DNA of 64,000 nt, taken from the NCBI RefSeq assembly GCF_028823535.1, contig NZ_JAQIYM010000005.1, positions 332,146-396,145 on the forward strand, given 5' to 3'. The position numbers were made by a program, and so were the translations under genes. This DNA is from Pseudomonas serbica. GTDB taxonomy: Bacteria; Pseudomonadota; Gammaproteobacteria; Pseudomonadales; Pseudomonadaceae. Of this stretch, positions 54,421 to 62,568 are shown one piece after another. Below the pieces are notes generated by a model, which saw only the letters and a program-made list of their open reading frames with translations, was not told the origin of the DNA and did no database searches. Within the stretch, counting starts at the first letter, position 1; the number at the start of each line of letters is the position of its first letter.

Positions 54421-55620
54421 TTATTGCCGGTAGGAGCCTTCGTCATGAGCGGGTTCGATCACCCATTCAATCTCGGGCTCGGGCAGCGCTGGCGCTCTCG
54501 GCGGCGGCTCGGCGGAAGGCGATATATCCATCGGGCCCAAATCCCAGTTCGCATCCATCGACAAGTCGTCCAGGTTCAACTGGAACTCATCGGCAGGTAA
54601 TGGCGGCGAGGCCGTAACCAGGGGCAAAATCGCCGATGTTGCAAGCGCGACCGGCGCAAGAGTTTCCAATGGCGAATGACGGATGGGAACTTCCTGAAGT
54701 ATCTGCCCATCGTGCGCCGTTGCTGGACCGGGCAGCGGGTCTTGTTGCGATGGCTCCAGTGCTATCTGGCCCTGCCGTGGTTGACGACGAACCCACACCA
54801 GCAATAACGCCAACGCCACCAGCGCCAACAACCCACCGATCAACAACCCGTTCGGACCAGGCTCCACCACTGGCGCTGGCGCCACGTCTACCCGATCCGA
54901 CGGTGCCGGCTTGACCTCGGCCAACCGGGCTTGCAGTTCGGCCACCTGCGTTTTCTCAAAGGCGATCTGCTCGTCCTGCGCCTTGAGTTTTGCATTGAGT
55001 TCATCGACGGTCGCCTGCAGCTGTTGGTTGTGCAGCACGCTGGTGGCCAGTTGTTCAGCCAAAGGATCCACTGCGGGGGCGGTGACAGGCTTTGCTGCCG
55101 ATTCCGTGCGGGCAGGTAATGCGGCGACTGCCGGCTCAACACTCGGGAAGGCAGAAGAGGGACGGTTCACCGGTGGTTCATCACTGACGGGGGCAATATC
55201 CCCGGTGCCCGGAGGATCGATGAGTACGGTGTACTCGCGCAACAAGCGACCATTGGGCTGGTCGAGCTGCACCAGAAAATCCAGGTAGGGTTCCTTGACC
55301 GGTTTGCTGGAGCTGACCCGGATCAGACTGCGGTTACCCCGCAGGATGGGCGTGAATGTCAGGTCGTTGAGGAAGAGCACCCGCTCGACCCCGGCGCGGC
55401 TGAACTCGTCTGCCGTCGCCAGGCTGACCGCCAGCTCGCCCTCTGCAAGTCCTGCAGCATCCACCAGGGCGATGTCGGCGCGCAGCGGCTGATTCAATGC
55501 CGAGTGCAGGGTGATTTCACCCAGGCCCAGCGCCGACACCCACGCCGAGTAGGTGACAGTGGCACTCGCCAGCAACAACCTGGCGCCATACCGTACAACC
55601 AATAGCCGACTCTGGAGCAT
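54421..55620 (-). CDS. Short FimV-like protein
   Basis: The 399-residue protein starts at ATG 55620 (MLQSRLLVVRYG) after AAGGG. It has a signal or anchor region, then the FimV N-terminal domain (ALGLGEITLHSALNQPLRADI and YLDFLVQLDQPNGRLLREYTV). A coiled coil with many Gln and Glu (about 190-240), one membrane helix (LLIGGLLALVALALLLVW) and an acidic cytosolic tail follow. Full FimV is two to three times longer with TPR repeats, and LysM may be absent here. FimV/HubP proteins organise the cell pole; this looks like a reduced paralogue. Confidence 0.78.
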   Translation of the reverse strand: MLQSRLLVVRYGARLLLASATVTYSAWVSALGLGEITLHSALNQPLRADIALVDAAGLAEGELAVSLATADEFSRAGVERVLFLNDLTFTPILRGNRSLIRVSSSKPVKEPYLDFLVQLDQPNGRLLREYTVLIDPPGTGDIAPVSDEPPVNRPSSAFPSVEPAVAALPARTESAAKPVTAPAVDPLAEQLATSVLHNQQLQATVDELNAKLKAQDEQIAFEKTQVAELQARLAEVKPAPSDRVDVAPAPVVEPGPNGLLIGGLLALVALALLLVWVRRQPRQGQIALEPSQQDPLPGPATAHDGQILQEVPIRHSPLETLAPVALATSAILPLVTASPPLPADEFQLNLDDLSMDANWDLGPMDISPSAEPPPRAPALPEPEIEWVIEPAHDEGSYRQ

Positions 55621-55655
55621 GAACATCCCTTAGGTAACCAAAAAACCAATCTGCA

Positions 55656-55682
55656 CGTGTTCGCACATCCGGTACGAACACG
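55656..55682. promoter_or_regulatory. Inverted repeat before the FimV-like gene
   Basis: CGTGTTCG and CGAACACG flank 11 bases, a perfect 8-bp dyad about 35 bases before the start codon. It could bind a regulator; none is identified. Confidence 0.45.
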
Positions 55683-55749
55683 ATATTGCCGACTAGTTCT
55701 TATAGTCCGCCCAATGCCCCGCCTCAAAAGCCTGGCGGGGGGATGTGTC

Positions 55750-56184
55750 TCAGGATTTTTCGAGGTTGCCCAGAATATGCCCGTGAACGCGCATGCAGAC
55801 CTTTATATCCGCTTCATCGACGCCCTCGAAGAGTTCATGCCGCAGCTGGGTGGCAATGGTTTCAATTTGTTCGATAAGGGGAAGCGCCGAGGCACACAGC
55901 ACGATTTTTTTTGCCCGACGGTCTTCCAGCACGGCTTGTCGTTGCACCAGGCCCTGGCTTTCCAGACTGTCGAGCAGCCGAGCCAGGGTCGGCCCCTCCA
56001 CACCGACGCTTTGCGCCAGCTCGCGCTGGGTCGGCGCTTGCTCGAAGCGCGCCAGGTGCAGCAGCACCAGCCAGCGGGCCTGGGACAAGCCGAGTCCGGC
56101 AAGACGGCGGTCGAGCTCGGCGCGCCAGCCACGCGACATCTGGGCCAGTTGCATGCCAAAACGGTGTTGATCGGTCAACGGCAT
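55750..56184 (-). CDS. MarR-family transcriptional regulator
   Basis: The 144-residue protein has a MarR winged helix (QARWLVLLHLARFEQ, TQRELAQSVGVEGPTLARLL, wing EDRRAKKIV) and resembles SlyA. An operator-like palindrome precedes it, suggesting autorepression. No adjacent exporter or enzyme gene reveals its target. Confidence 0.88.
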   Translation of the reverse strand: MPLTDQHRFGMQLAQMSRGWRAELDRRLAGLGLSQARWLVLLHLARFEQAPTQRELAQSVGVEGPTLARLLDSLESQGLVQRQAVLEDRRAKKIVLCASALPLIEQIETIATQLRHELFEGVDEADIKVCMRVHGHILGNLEKS

Positions 56185-56218
56185 AAAACACTCATGATCA
56201 GACTGAAATAAGAGAAAT

Positions 56219-56231
56219 ACTAATAATTAGT
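56219..56231. promoter_or_regulatory. Candidate MarR operator
   Basis: ACTAATAATTAGT is a perfect 13-bp palindrome in AT-rich DNA about 35 bases before the marR-type start. MarR proteins commonly bind such sites over their own promoters. Confidence 0.6.
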
Positions 56232-56304
56232 CAGCTAAGCATGAGCCTTGGCTGGAGGCAAGGCTTGTTCTGTACTGAATCGTTACATCAGTGAGGCCGG
56301 TCAC

Positions 56305-58431
56305 TCAAAGTTCAAATTCCGACTGCAGGGCGGCCCGAATACAGTACAAGACGCCCTCCGGAACCCGACCGGCAAAGAGCGCGGAAATTTCCGACACGGG
56401 CGGCAGTTCGCCCTCACCGTCGAGGAACGCATCCTGGACTTCGCCCATCAAGTCCTCTGGAAGGTCCAGCGCCTGTTCCAGCGACAACTGCTGCTTGCCG
56501 ATCGCCTCGGCGAGCATGGTGTAGACGTTCTTTTCCGAGCATTGCAACTGACCGGCGATCTGCAACGGCGTCATGCCGGCACGCGCCAGGGTGATCAACT
56601 CGTGGCGCAGGTCTGCGACAACTTTCGGTGCTTCGGCCTGGCCACCGAGGACTTCGAGGAAAGCCTCGCCATAACGCTCCAGCTTGCGTGCGCCGACGCC
56701 GCTGACCCGGGCCATTTGCGCCAGCGAGGTCGGTTGGCTGCGCAGCATTTCCAGCAAGGTCGAGTCGGGGAAAATGACGTACGGCGGCACACCATGTTCT
56801 TCGGCCAGCTTGCGTCGCAGGGCACGCAGCGCTTCCCACTGTTCGCGCTCTTCGCCCCGCACCAGCTGGCTTGCCTGGCTCTTGCTGCTCTTGGCGGTCG
56901 TCTGCGCCTTCAGATCGCGGCGCAGTTCGAGGGTCACTTCACCTTTGAGCAGTGGACGGCACGTGTCGCTCAAGCGCAGGCCGCCGTAGCCTTCCAGGTC
57001 GATGTCGGCCAGGCCACGGGCCACCAACTGGCGGAACAACGAACGCCACTCGCCTTCGGCCATCGCCTTGCCGACACCAAACACCGAAAGATGCTGATGC
57101 CCGAAGTTGCGCACCTTTTCGTTGTCCTTGCCCAGCAAGACATCCACCAGGTGCCCGACACCGTAGCGCTGGCCTGTCCGGTAGATCGCCGACAGCGCCT
57201 GACGGGCAGGCTCGGTGGCATCCCAGGTCTGCACGCCGTCGACACAATTGTCGCAATGACCGCAGGGCTCGGGCATGTCTTCATCAAAGTAGGCCAGCAG
57301 TGTCTGGCGACGGCAGCGGGTTTCCTCACACAGTGAGAGCATGGCATCGAGCTTGTGTTGCTCCAGACGCTTGTGGCGTTCGTCGCCTTCGGAGTTCTGC
57401 AGCATCTGCTTGAGCATCACCACGTCTTGCAGGCCATAGGCCATCCAGGCATCGGCGGGCAACCCGTCTCGACCGCCGCGACCGGTTTCCTGGTAATAGG
57501 CCTCAAGCGACTTCGGCAGGTCGAGGTGAGCGACAAAACGTACGTTGGGCTTGTCGATGCCCATGCCAAAGGCCACGGTGGCGACCATGATCAGGCCTTC
57601 CTCGTTGAGGAAGCGTTTCTGGTGGTGAGCACGCATATCGTTGGGCAGACCGGCGTGATACGGCAGCGCCGGGAAGCCTTGCTCGCTGAGGAAGGTCGCC
57701 ACTTCCTCGACTTTCTTGCGCGACAGGCAATAGACGATACCGGCATCGCTGCGACGCTCGGCGAGGAACGCCAGCAACTGCTTGCGTGGCTGCTCCTTGG
57801 GCACGATGCGATAAAAAATGTTCGGCCGGTCGAAGCTCGACAGGAAGCGCTCGGCATTCTGCAGGTGCAGGCGAGTGACGATCTCTTCACGGGTACGCTT
57901 GTCGGCGGTGGCGGTCAGGGCAATGCGCGGTACGTCGGGGAACAATTCCGCCAACTGGCCCAATTGCAGGTATTCCGGGCGGAAGTCATGGCCCCATTGG
58001 GACACGCAGTGGGCTTCGTCGATGGCGAACAGGGAGATGTCCAGCCCTTGCAGGAAGCTCAGCATCCGTGGCTGGACCAGACGCTCGGGCGCGAGGTAGA
58101 GCATTTTCACCTCGCCGCGCCGGATCCTTGCCGCCAGGTCTCGTTGTTGCTCGGCACTGAGCGTGGAGTTCAATGCCGCGGCGGCCACGCCCAGTTCTTC
58201 CAGGGTCGCGACCTGGTCGTCCATCAGCGCGATCAGCGGCGATACCACCACCGCCAGGCCATCGCGCAGCAGCGCCGGCACCTGGAAGCACAGGGATTTA
58301 CCACCACCGGTAGGCATCAGGACCAGGGCATCGCCACCACTGGCCACGCGCTCAATGATCGCACCCTGGCGGCCACGGAAACTGTCGTAGCCGAAGATGT
58401 CCTTGAGGACGCGCTGAGCCTGTTCGAGCAT
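56305..58431 (-). CDS. recQ: ATP-dependent DNA helicase RecQ
   Basis: The 708-residue helicase starts at ATG 58431 ([20 protein letters not shown]); longer frames upstream are not RecQ. It has Walker A PTGGGKS, the DEAH-type box [17 protein letters not shown], the RecQ zinc site (CRRQTL... CGHCDNC), a winged helix and an HRDC domain ([20 protein letters not shown]). The C-terminal extension of about 100 residues is longer than in E. coli RecQ (about 610). It acts in recombination and fork repair. Confidence 0.96.
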   Translation of the reverse strand: MLEQAQRVLKDIFGYDSFRGRQGAIIERVASGGDALVLMPTGGGKSLCFQVPALLRDGLAVVVSPLIALMDDQVATLEELGVAAAALNSTLSAEQQRDLAARIRRGEVKMLYLAPERLVQPRMLSFLQGLDISLFAIDEAHCVSQWGHDFRPEYLQLGQLAELFPDVPRIALTATADKRTREEIVTRLHLQNAERFLSSFDRPNIFYRIVPKEQPRKQLLAFLAERRSDAGIVYCLSRKKVEEVATFLSEQGFPALPYHAGLPNDMRAHHQKRFLNEEGLIMVATVAFGMGIDKPNVRFVAHLDLPKSLEAYYQETGRGGRDGLPADAWMAYGLQDVVMLKQMLQNSEGDERHKRLEQHKLDAMLSLCEETRCRRQTLLAYFDEDMPEPCGHCDNCVDGVQTWDATEPARQALSAIYRTGQRYGVGHLVDVLLGKDNEKVRNFGHQHLSVFGVGKAMAEGEWRSLFRQLVARGLADIDLEGYGGLRLSDTCRPLLKGEVTLELRRDLKAQTTAKSSKSQASQLVRGEEREQWEALRALRRKLAEEHGVPPYVIFPDSTLLEMLRSQPTSLAQMARVSGVGARKLERYGEAFLEVLGGQAEAPKVVADLRHELITLARAGMTPLQIAGQLQCSEKNVYTMLAEAIGKQQLSLEQALDLPEDLMGEVQDAFLDGEGELPPVSEISALFAGRVPEGVLYCIRAALQSEFEL

Positions 58432-58737
58432 AAAAACTCCAAAAATCACCGAAACATCCCTGCAAGGCTGGTGCAGAACCCGCAACTCTGCACCGACAAA
58501 TCGTAAGTGCGCATTGCATGTCGCTTCACATTTCAGCCGTGATACCAGCAGGGCATCACAAAACGCGCGAGTATACCCGAGCCCTGTCCGGCAAAGGGCA
58601 CCGCTGATAAGAGGCAATGGACAGGATTCATAACGCAATGCGCGGGCCGTGAGGGGGCAAATATGCCGCGCGGCTGGCCCAAGCGCTCAAGAAGGCCTAG
58701 AATTCCCGCATCGAATATTCCCCAAGGTAGCCCTTTA

Positions 58738-59325
58738 ATGTCCTTCGCTGAGCAACTAACCCGCCTGCAAGTCTTCCTCGACGCCGATGAACTGCATGAC
58801 GAGGCGCTGGACTACGTGGCCGCCCACGGCTACCTCACCGCGCTGTCGATCTGTTCCGAAACCGTGCCCGACCGTGAATGGATCGATGCCCTCTTCGCCG
58901 AAGAGCCGCACTACAGCGGCGAAGCCCAACGCGAAGAAATCGAAGCCACGCTGATCGGCCTCAAGGCTCACATCGCGCGCCAGTTGGCCTCCGATGAAGA
59001 GTTCGAACTGCCGTGCGACCTCGACCTGGGCGACGATCCGGACGATTCCGAACTGCGCGGCTGGTGCATCGGCTTCATGGAAGGCGTGTTCCTGCGTGAA
59101 GAAGCCTGGTTCGAAACCGCCGAAGACGAAGTCAGCGAAATGCTCCTGCCGATCATGGTCGGCTCGGGCCTGTTCGACGAGCAACCGGAGTTCTCCGACA
59201 TTGCCGCCGACGCCAACCTGATGGACGACATGATCGTACAGATCCCGGAAGCCCTGACTGCGCTGTACCTGCTGTGCAACGCACCGGACGAAAAACCGGC
59301 GATCCTCAAGCCACGCCATCACTAA
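58738..59325 (+). CDS. YecA-family (UPF0149) protein
   Basis: The 195-residue acidic protein starts at ATG 58738 (MSFAEQLTRLQVFLDADE) and has the UPF0149 features LIGLKAHIARQL and GWCIGFMEGVFLREEAW. No C-terminal SEC-C zinc motif is present. Function unknown. It is followed by a YbaN gene 10 bases later. Confidence 0.85.
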   Translation: MSFAEQLTRLQVFLDADELHDEALDYVAAHGYLTALSICSETVPDREWIDALFAEEPHYSGEAQREEIEATLIGLKAHIARQLASDEEFELPCDLDLGDDPDDSELRGWCIGFMEGVFLREEAWFETAEDEVSEMLLPIMVGSGLFDEQPEFSDIAADANLMDDMIVQIPEALTALYLLCNAPDEKPAILKPRHH

Positions 59326-59335
59326 GGATTTGCCT

Positions 59336-59731
59336 ATGGACAACCCCATAGGCAACCGCTCCCTGATGTTGCGCTACGTGCTGCTGGCCATCGGCTGGCT
59401 GAGCGTGGCGCTGGGGGTGATCGGGATTTTCCTGCCGGTACTGCCCACCACACCCTTCCTGTTGCTGGCGGCTGCCTGCTTTGCCCGCAGTTCGCCGCGT
59501 TTCTACCAGTGGCTGGTCAGTCACCCGCGACTCGGGCCCTGGATTCGTGACTACCTCGACGGTAACGGTATCCCGTTCAAGGGCAAGGTCTACGCCATTG
59601 GCCTGATGTGGACCAGCATCCTGTTTTCCTGCTACCTGGTGCCGATGCCTTGGGCCCGGGGGTTCATGCTGACCAGTGCGGTGCTGGTGACCCTGTACAT
59701 CCTCAAGCAGAAAACCCTGCACAAGTCCTGA
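59336..59731 (+). CDS. DUF454/YbaN-family inner-membrane protein
   Basis: The 131-residue protein has three to four membrane segments and the family signature GIFLPVLPTTPFLLLAAACF followed by SSPRFYQWLVSHPRLGPWI. It lies after the YecA-family gene and before lapG. Function unknown. Confidence 0.9.
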   Translation: MDNPIGNRSLMLRYVLLAIGWLSVALGVIGIFLPVLPTTPFLLLAAACFARSSPRFYQWLVSHPRLGPWIRDYLDGNGIPFKGKVYAIGLMWTSILFSCYLVPMPWARGFMLTSAVLVTLYILKQKTLHKS

Positions 59732-59806
59732 GTTTTCCCCGCCTGCAGGTCGACGCTTGTCTGACCACCACCTAGACTTCACTTCTCTGCACTCGAGCAG
59801 CCAGTC

Positions 59807-60514
59807 ATGCCGCGCAGTCCGGGTAGTCCAGGATGGCCAACACCAAGACTTCGGTTTGGCGGATGGCTGCTGCTGGCCAGTTTTCCCCTGGCCGGGCTTG
59901 GCAGTGCCTGGCCTGCCTGGGATTTCGCGCAGATTTCGCACACCGCGCAAAAACGCTATGCCAGCCTCGGGCCGACCCAGGGACGTATCCAGCCCTGGAG
60001 CGAAATGCTGCAGAACGGACGCAACCTGCCCGAGCAGGAGCAATTGACTGCGGTCAATCGCTTCTTCAACCAGCAGCTGGATTTCCAGGACGACGCGCGT
60101 ATCTGGCGCCAGAGCGATTACTGGGCCACGCCGGTCGAGGCGCTGATCAAGGCCGCGGGCGATTGCGAAGACTATGCCCTGGCGAAATATTTCAGCCTGC
60201 GCCAGCTGGGCATTCCCAGCGACAAGCTGCGCATTACCTACGTCAAGGCCCTGAAACAGAACCAGGCGCACATGGTGCTGACCTACTACAGCAGCCCTGG
60301 CGCCGAACCGCTGGTGCTCGACAACCTGATCGGCGACATCCGCCCCGCCTCGCAACGCAAGGACCTGCTGCCGGTGTATGCCTTCAATGCCGAAGGCCTG
60401 TACCTGCCCGGCAAGCCTGGCAACCTGCGCAGCGGCGACTCGAAAAAACTGTCGCGCTGGCAAGACGTCCTGAAAAAAATGCAAACCGAAGGATTCGCCG
60501 TCGGCGACGGTTAG
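59807..60514 (+). CDS. lapG: Periplasmic cysteine protease LapG
   Basis: The 235-residue protein has an N-terminal signal or anchor (GGWLLLASFPLAGLGSAW) and a transglutaminase-like domain. The catalytic triad is visible as Cys120 in AAGDCEDYALA, His155 in QAHMVL and Asp172 in LVLDN; the acidic residues around the Cys are the known calcium site. LapG cuts the N-terminus of the adhesin LapA and releases cells from the surface when c-di-GMP is low. It lies 22 bases before lapD. Confidence 0.95.
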   Translation: MPRSPGSPGWPTPRLRFGGWLLLASFPLAGLGSAWPAWDFAQISHTAQKRYASLGPTQGRIQPWSEMLQNGRNLPEQEQLTAVNRFFNQQLDFQDDARIWRQSDYWATPVEALIKAAGDCEDYALAKYFSLRQLGIPSDKLRITYVKALKQNQAHMVLTYYSSPGAEPLVLDNLIGDIRPASQRKDLLPVYAFNAEGLYLPGKPGNLRSGDSKKLSRWQDVLKKMQTEGFAVGDG

Positions 60515-60536
60515 CCGCCACGCCAAGGAGCGCTCG

Positions 60537-62477
60537 ATGAAACTGCGCAACCAGTTGTTTCTCGCTATCTGCCTGTTCTTGCTGGTGGCGTTCAGCGGCA
60601 GTTTTTATGCCAGCCTGGAAAGCTCTCGCGAGCAGACGCTGGGCCAGTTGCGCGCCCATGCCCAGGACGCCGCGACTGCGCTGGGCCTGACCTTGACTAC
60701 CCAGATCGACGACCCGGCCATGATGGAGTTGATGGTCAGCTCGATTTTCGACAGTGGTTATTTCAGCGACATCCGCGTCACCCACCTTGAGAATCGGCAG
60801 GTGCTGGTGCAGCGCAGCATCCCCGAGCAAATCGACGGCGTGCCTGGCTGGTTCGTCAACCTGGTGAACCTGCACCCCGAAGGTGGCGATGCGCTGATCA
60901 CCCGTGGCTGGCAACAGGTGGCGCGGGTCGAAGTGTTGAGCAATCCACAATTCGCCTTGGCCAAACTTTGGGACAGCACACTGGGAAGCCTCGTCTGGCT
61001 GCTGCTCTGCGGTCTGCTCAGCGCGGTGTTCGGCGGCTGGCTGCTGCGTCGGCAATTACGTCCACTCGACACCATGGTCCGGCAGGCCGAAGCCATCAGC
61101 AAACGCGAGTTTCTCAGCTTGCCGACGCTGCCGCGTACGCCGGAATTGAAACGCGTGGTGCTGGCGATGAACCAGATGGTCGAGAAGCTCAAGACCTTGT
61201 TCGCCGAAGAGGCTGCGCGCAGTGAAAAACTGCTCAACGAGTCCTATCAGGACAACCTGACAGGGCTGGCCAACCGGCGATTGCTAGACGAACAACTGGC
61301 CGATCAATTGCTGGTCGCCGAGCAAAATGGCGTCGGTCACCTGCTGATGCTGCAGCTCAACGACCTGGCCGGACTCAATCAGCGCCTGGGCGGGCAACGC
61401 ACCGATGCATTGATTGGCGCGGTCGGCGAAACGCTCAAGCGACTGACTCAGGTTGCAGAGCGTCGCACCTGGCTGGCAGCGCGCAATCGCGGTGGCGAAT
61501 TCAGCCTGCTGGCACCGGACCTCGATACCGAAGAAGCGACGCGCCTGGCCGCCGAGATCAGCGCCACGCTGGAGAACCTGCGCCTGACCGGCGCCAGTGA
61601 TTGCACGCCCGTCGCCCACCTGGGCATCGTCTCGTTCCACCCCGGCGACACGGCGAGCCACGTCCTGCATCAACTTGACCAGGCGCTGGCAGAGGCCCGG
61701 CAACATCCCGAGCGCCCCTGGGCAGTATCGGGCCGCAGCGACAGCGCGCCAAAGCAGGCACAACATCACTGGCACAGCTGGCTTGACGATGCCCTGAACG
61801 AAGGCAAGCTGCAGTTGTACTTTCAACCGGTGGTGCAATGCGCCGACACCCGCCAGGTACTGCATCACAAAGTCCTCGCACGCCTGCTCGATCCACAGGG
61901 CGAAGCGATTGCCGCCGGGCAGTTCCTGCCGTGGATCGAGCGGTTTGGCTGGTCGGCGCGATTCGACCTGGCGATGCTTGATGCCACCCTCGAATACCTC
62001 GTCATCAACCGGTTGCCGCTGGCATTGAGCCTGTCCGGTAGCACCTTGCGCGATCAGGCGCAGGTGAAACTGATCCTCGACATGCTGGAATCCCTGCCGG
62101 AACTGGCCCCCCTGCTGACCCTGGAAATCGATGAGCGCCAGCTGCCACCGCCAGAGCAATTGCAACGCTTGAGCCACAGCCTGCTCGCCACGGGGTACCG
62201 TATCGGGCTGCAGCATTTTGGCGGCCACTTCAACCAGATCGGCAACCTCACGCAACTGGGGCTGGCGTACCTTAAAATCGACGGTGCCTACATCCGTGGC
62301 ATCGATGCCAAGCATGATAAACGGCTGTTTATCGAGGCAGTTTGCCGGACCACCCACAGCATCGACTTGCCCTTGATAGCGGAAAAAGTTGAAACCCAAG
62401 GGGAGTTGGAAGCAATCAGGGCATTGGGCGTGTTTGGCGCGACGGGGCGCTTGATCGGTGAGCCGCAGCCGATGTGA
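60537..62477 (+). CDS. lapD: c-di-GMP receptor LapD
   Basis: The 646-residue protein has two membrane helices (about 6-25 and 147-168) around a periplasmic output domain that holds Trp125, the LapG-contact residue of the P. fluorescens protein. A HAMP domain, a degenerate GGDEF domain (NRGGEF) and a degenerate EAL domain (KVLARL in place of EAL) follow. It lacks enzyme activity but binds c-di-GMP and then sequesters LapG, which keeps the adhesin on the cell surface. It follows lapG in one operon. Confidence 0.95.
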   Translation: MKLRNQLFLAICLFLLVAFSGSFYASLESSREQTLGQLRAHAQDAATALGLTLTTQIDDPAMMELMVSSIFDSGYFSDIRVTHLENRQVLVQRSIPEQIDGVPGWFVNLVNLHPEGGDALITRGWQQVARVEVLSNPQFALAKLWDSTLGSLVWLLLCGLLSAVFGGWLLRRQLRPLDTMVRQAEAISKREFLSLPTLPRTPELKRVVLAMNQMVEKLKTLFAEEAARSEKLLNESYQDNLTGLANRRLLDEQLADQLLVAEQNGVGHLLMLQLNDLAGLNQRLGGQRTDALIGAVGETLKRLTQVAERRTWLAARNRGGEFSLLAPDLDTEEATRLAAEISATLENLRLTGASDCTPVAHLGIVSFHPGDTASHVLHQLDQALAEARQHPERPWAVSGRSDSAPKQAQHHWHSWLDDALNEGKLQLYFQPVVQCADTRQVLHHKVLARLLDPQGEAIAAGQFLPWIERFGWSARFDLAMLDATLEYLVINRLPLALSLSGSTLRDQAQVKLILDMLESLPELAPLLTLEIDERQLPPPEQLQRLSHSLLATGYRIGLQHFGGHFNQIGNLTQLGLAYLKIDGAYIRGIDAKHDKRLFIEAVCRTTHSIDLPLIAEKVETQGELEAIRALGVFGATGRLIGEPQPM

Positions 62478-62513
62478 TCTGCTGACGATCGAACACAAAC
62501 GCTTTGTCGCAGG

Positions 62514-62553
62514 AAAAAACCGCCCTCCCTGTCCCAAGGGAGAGCGGTTTTTT
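62514..62553. terminator. Bidirectional terminator between lapD and the adhesin gene
   Basis: AAAAAACCGC with CCTCCC pairs with GGGAGAGCGGTTTTTT, one bulge, around a short loop. It has A and T runs on both sides and serves both convergent genes. Confidence 0.88.
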
Positions 62554-62568
62554 CTTGCGGGCGTCAGG

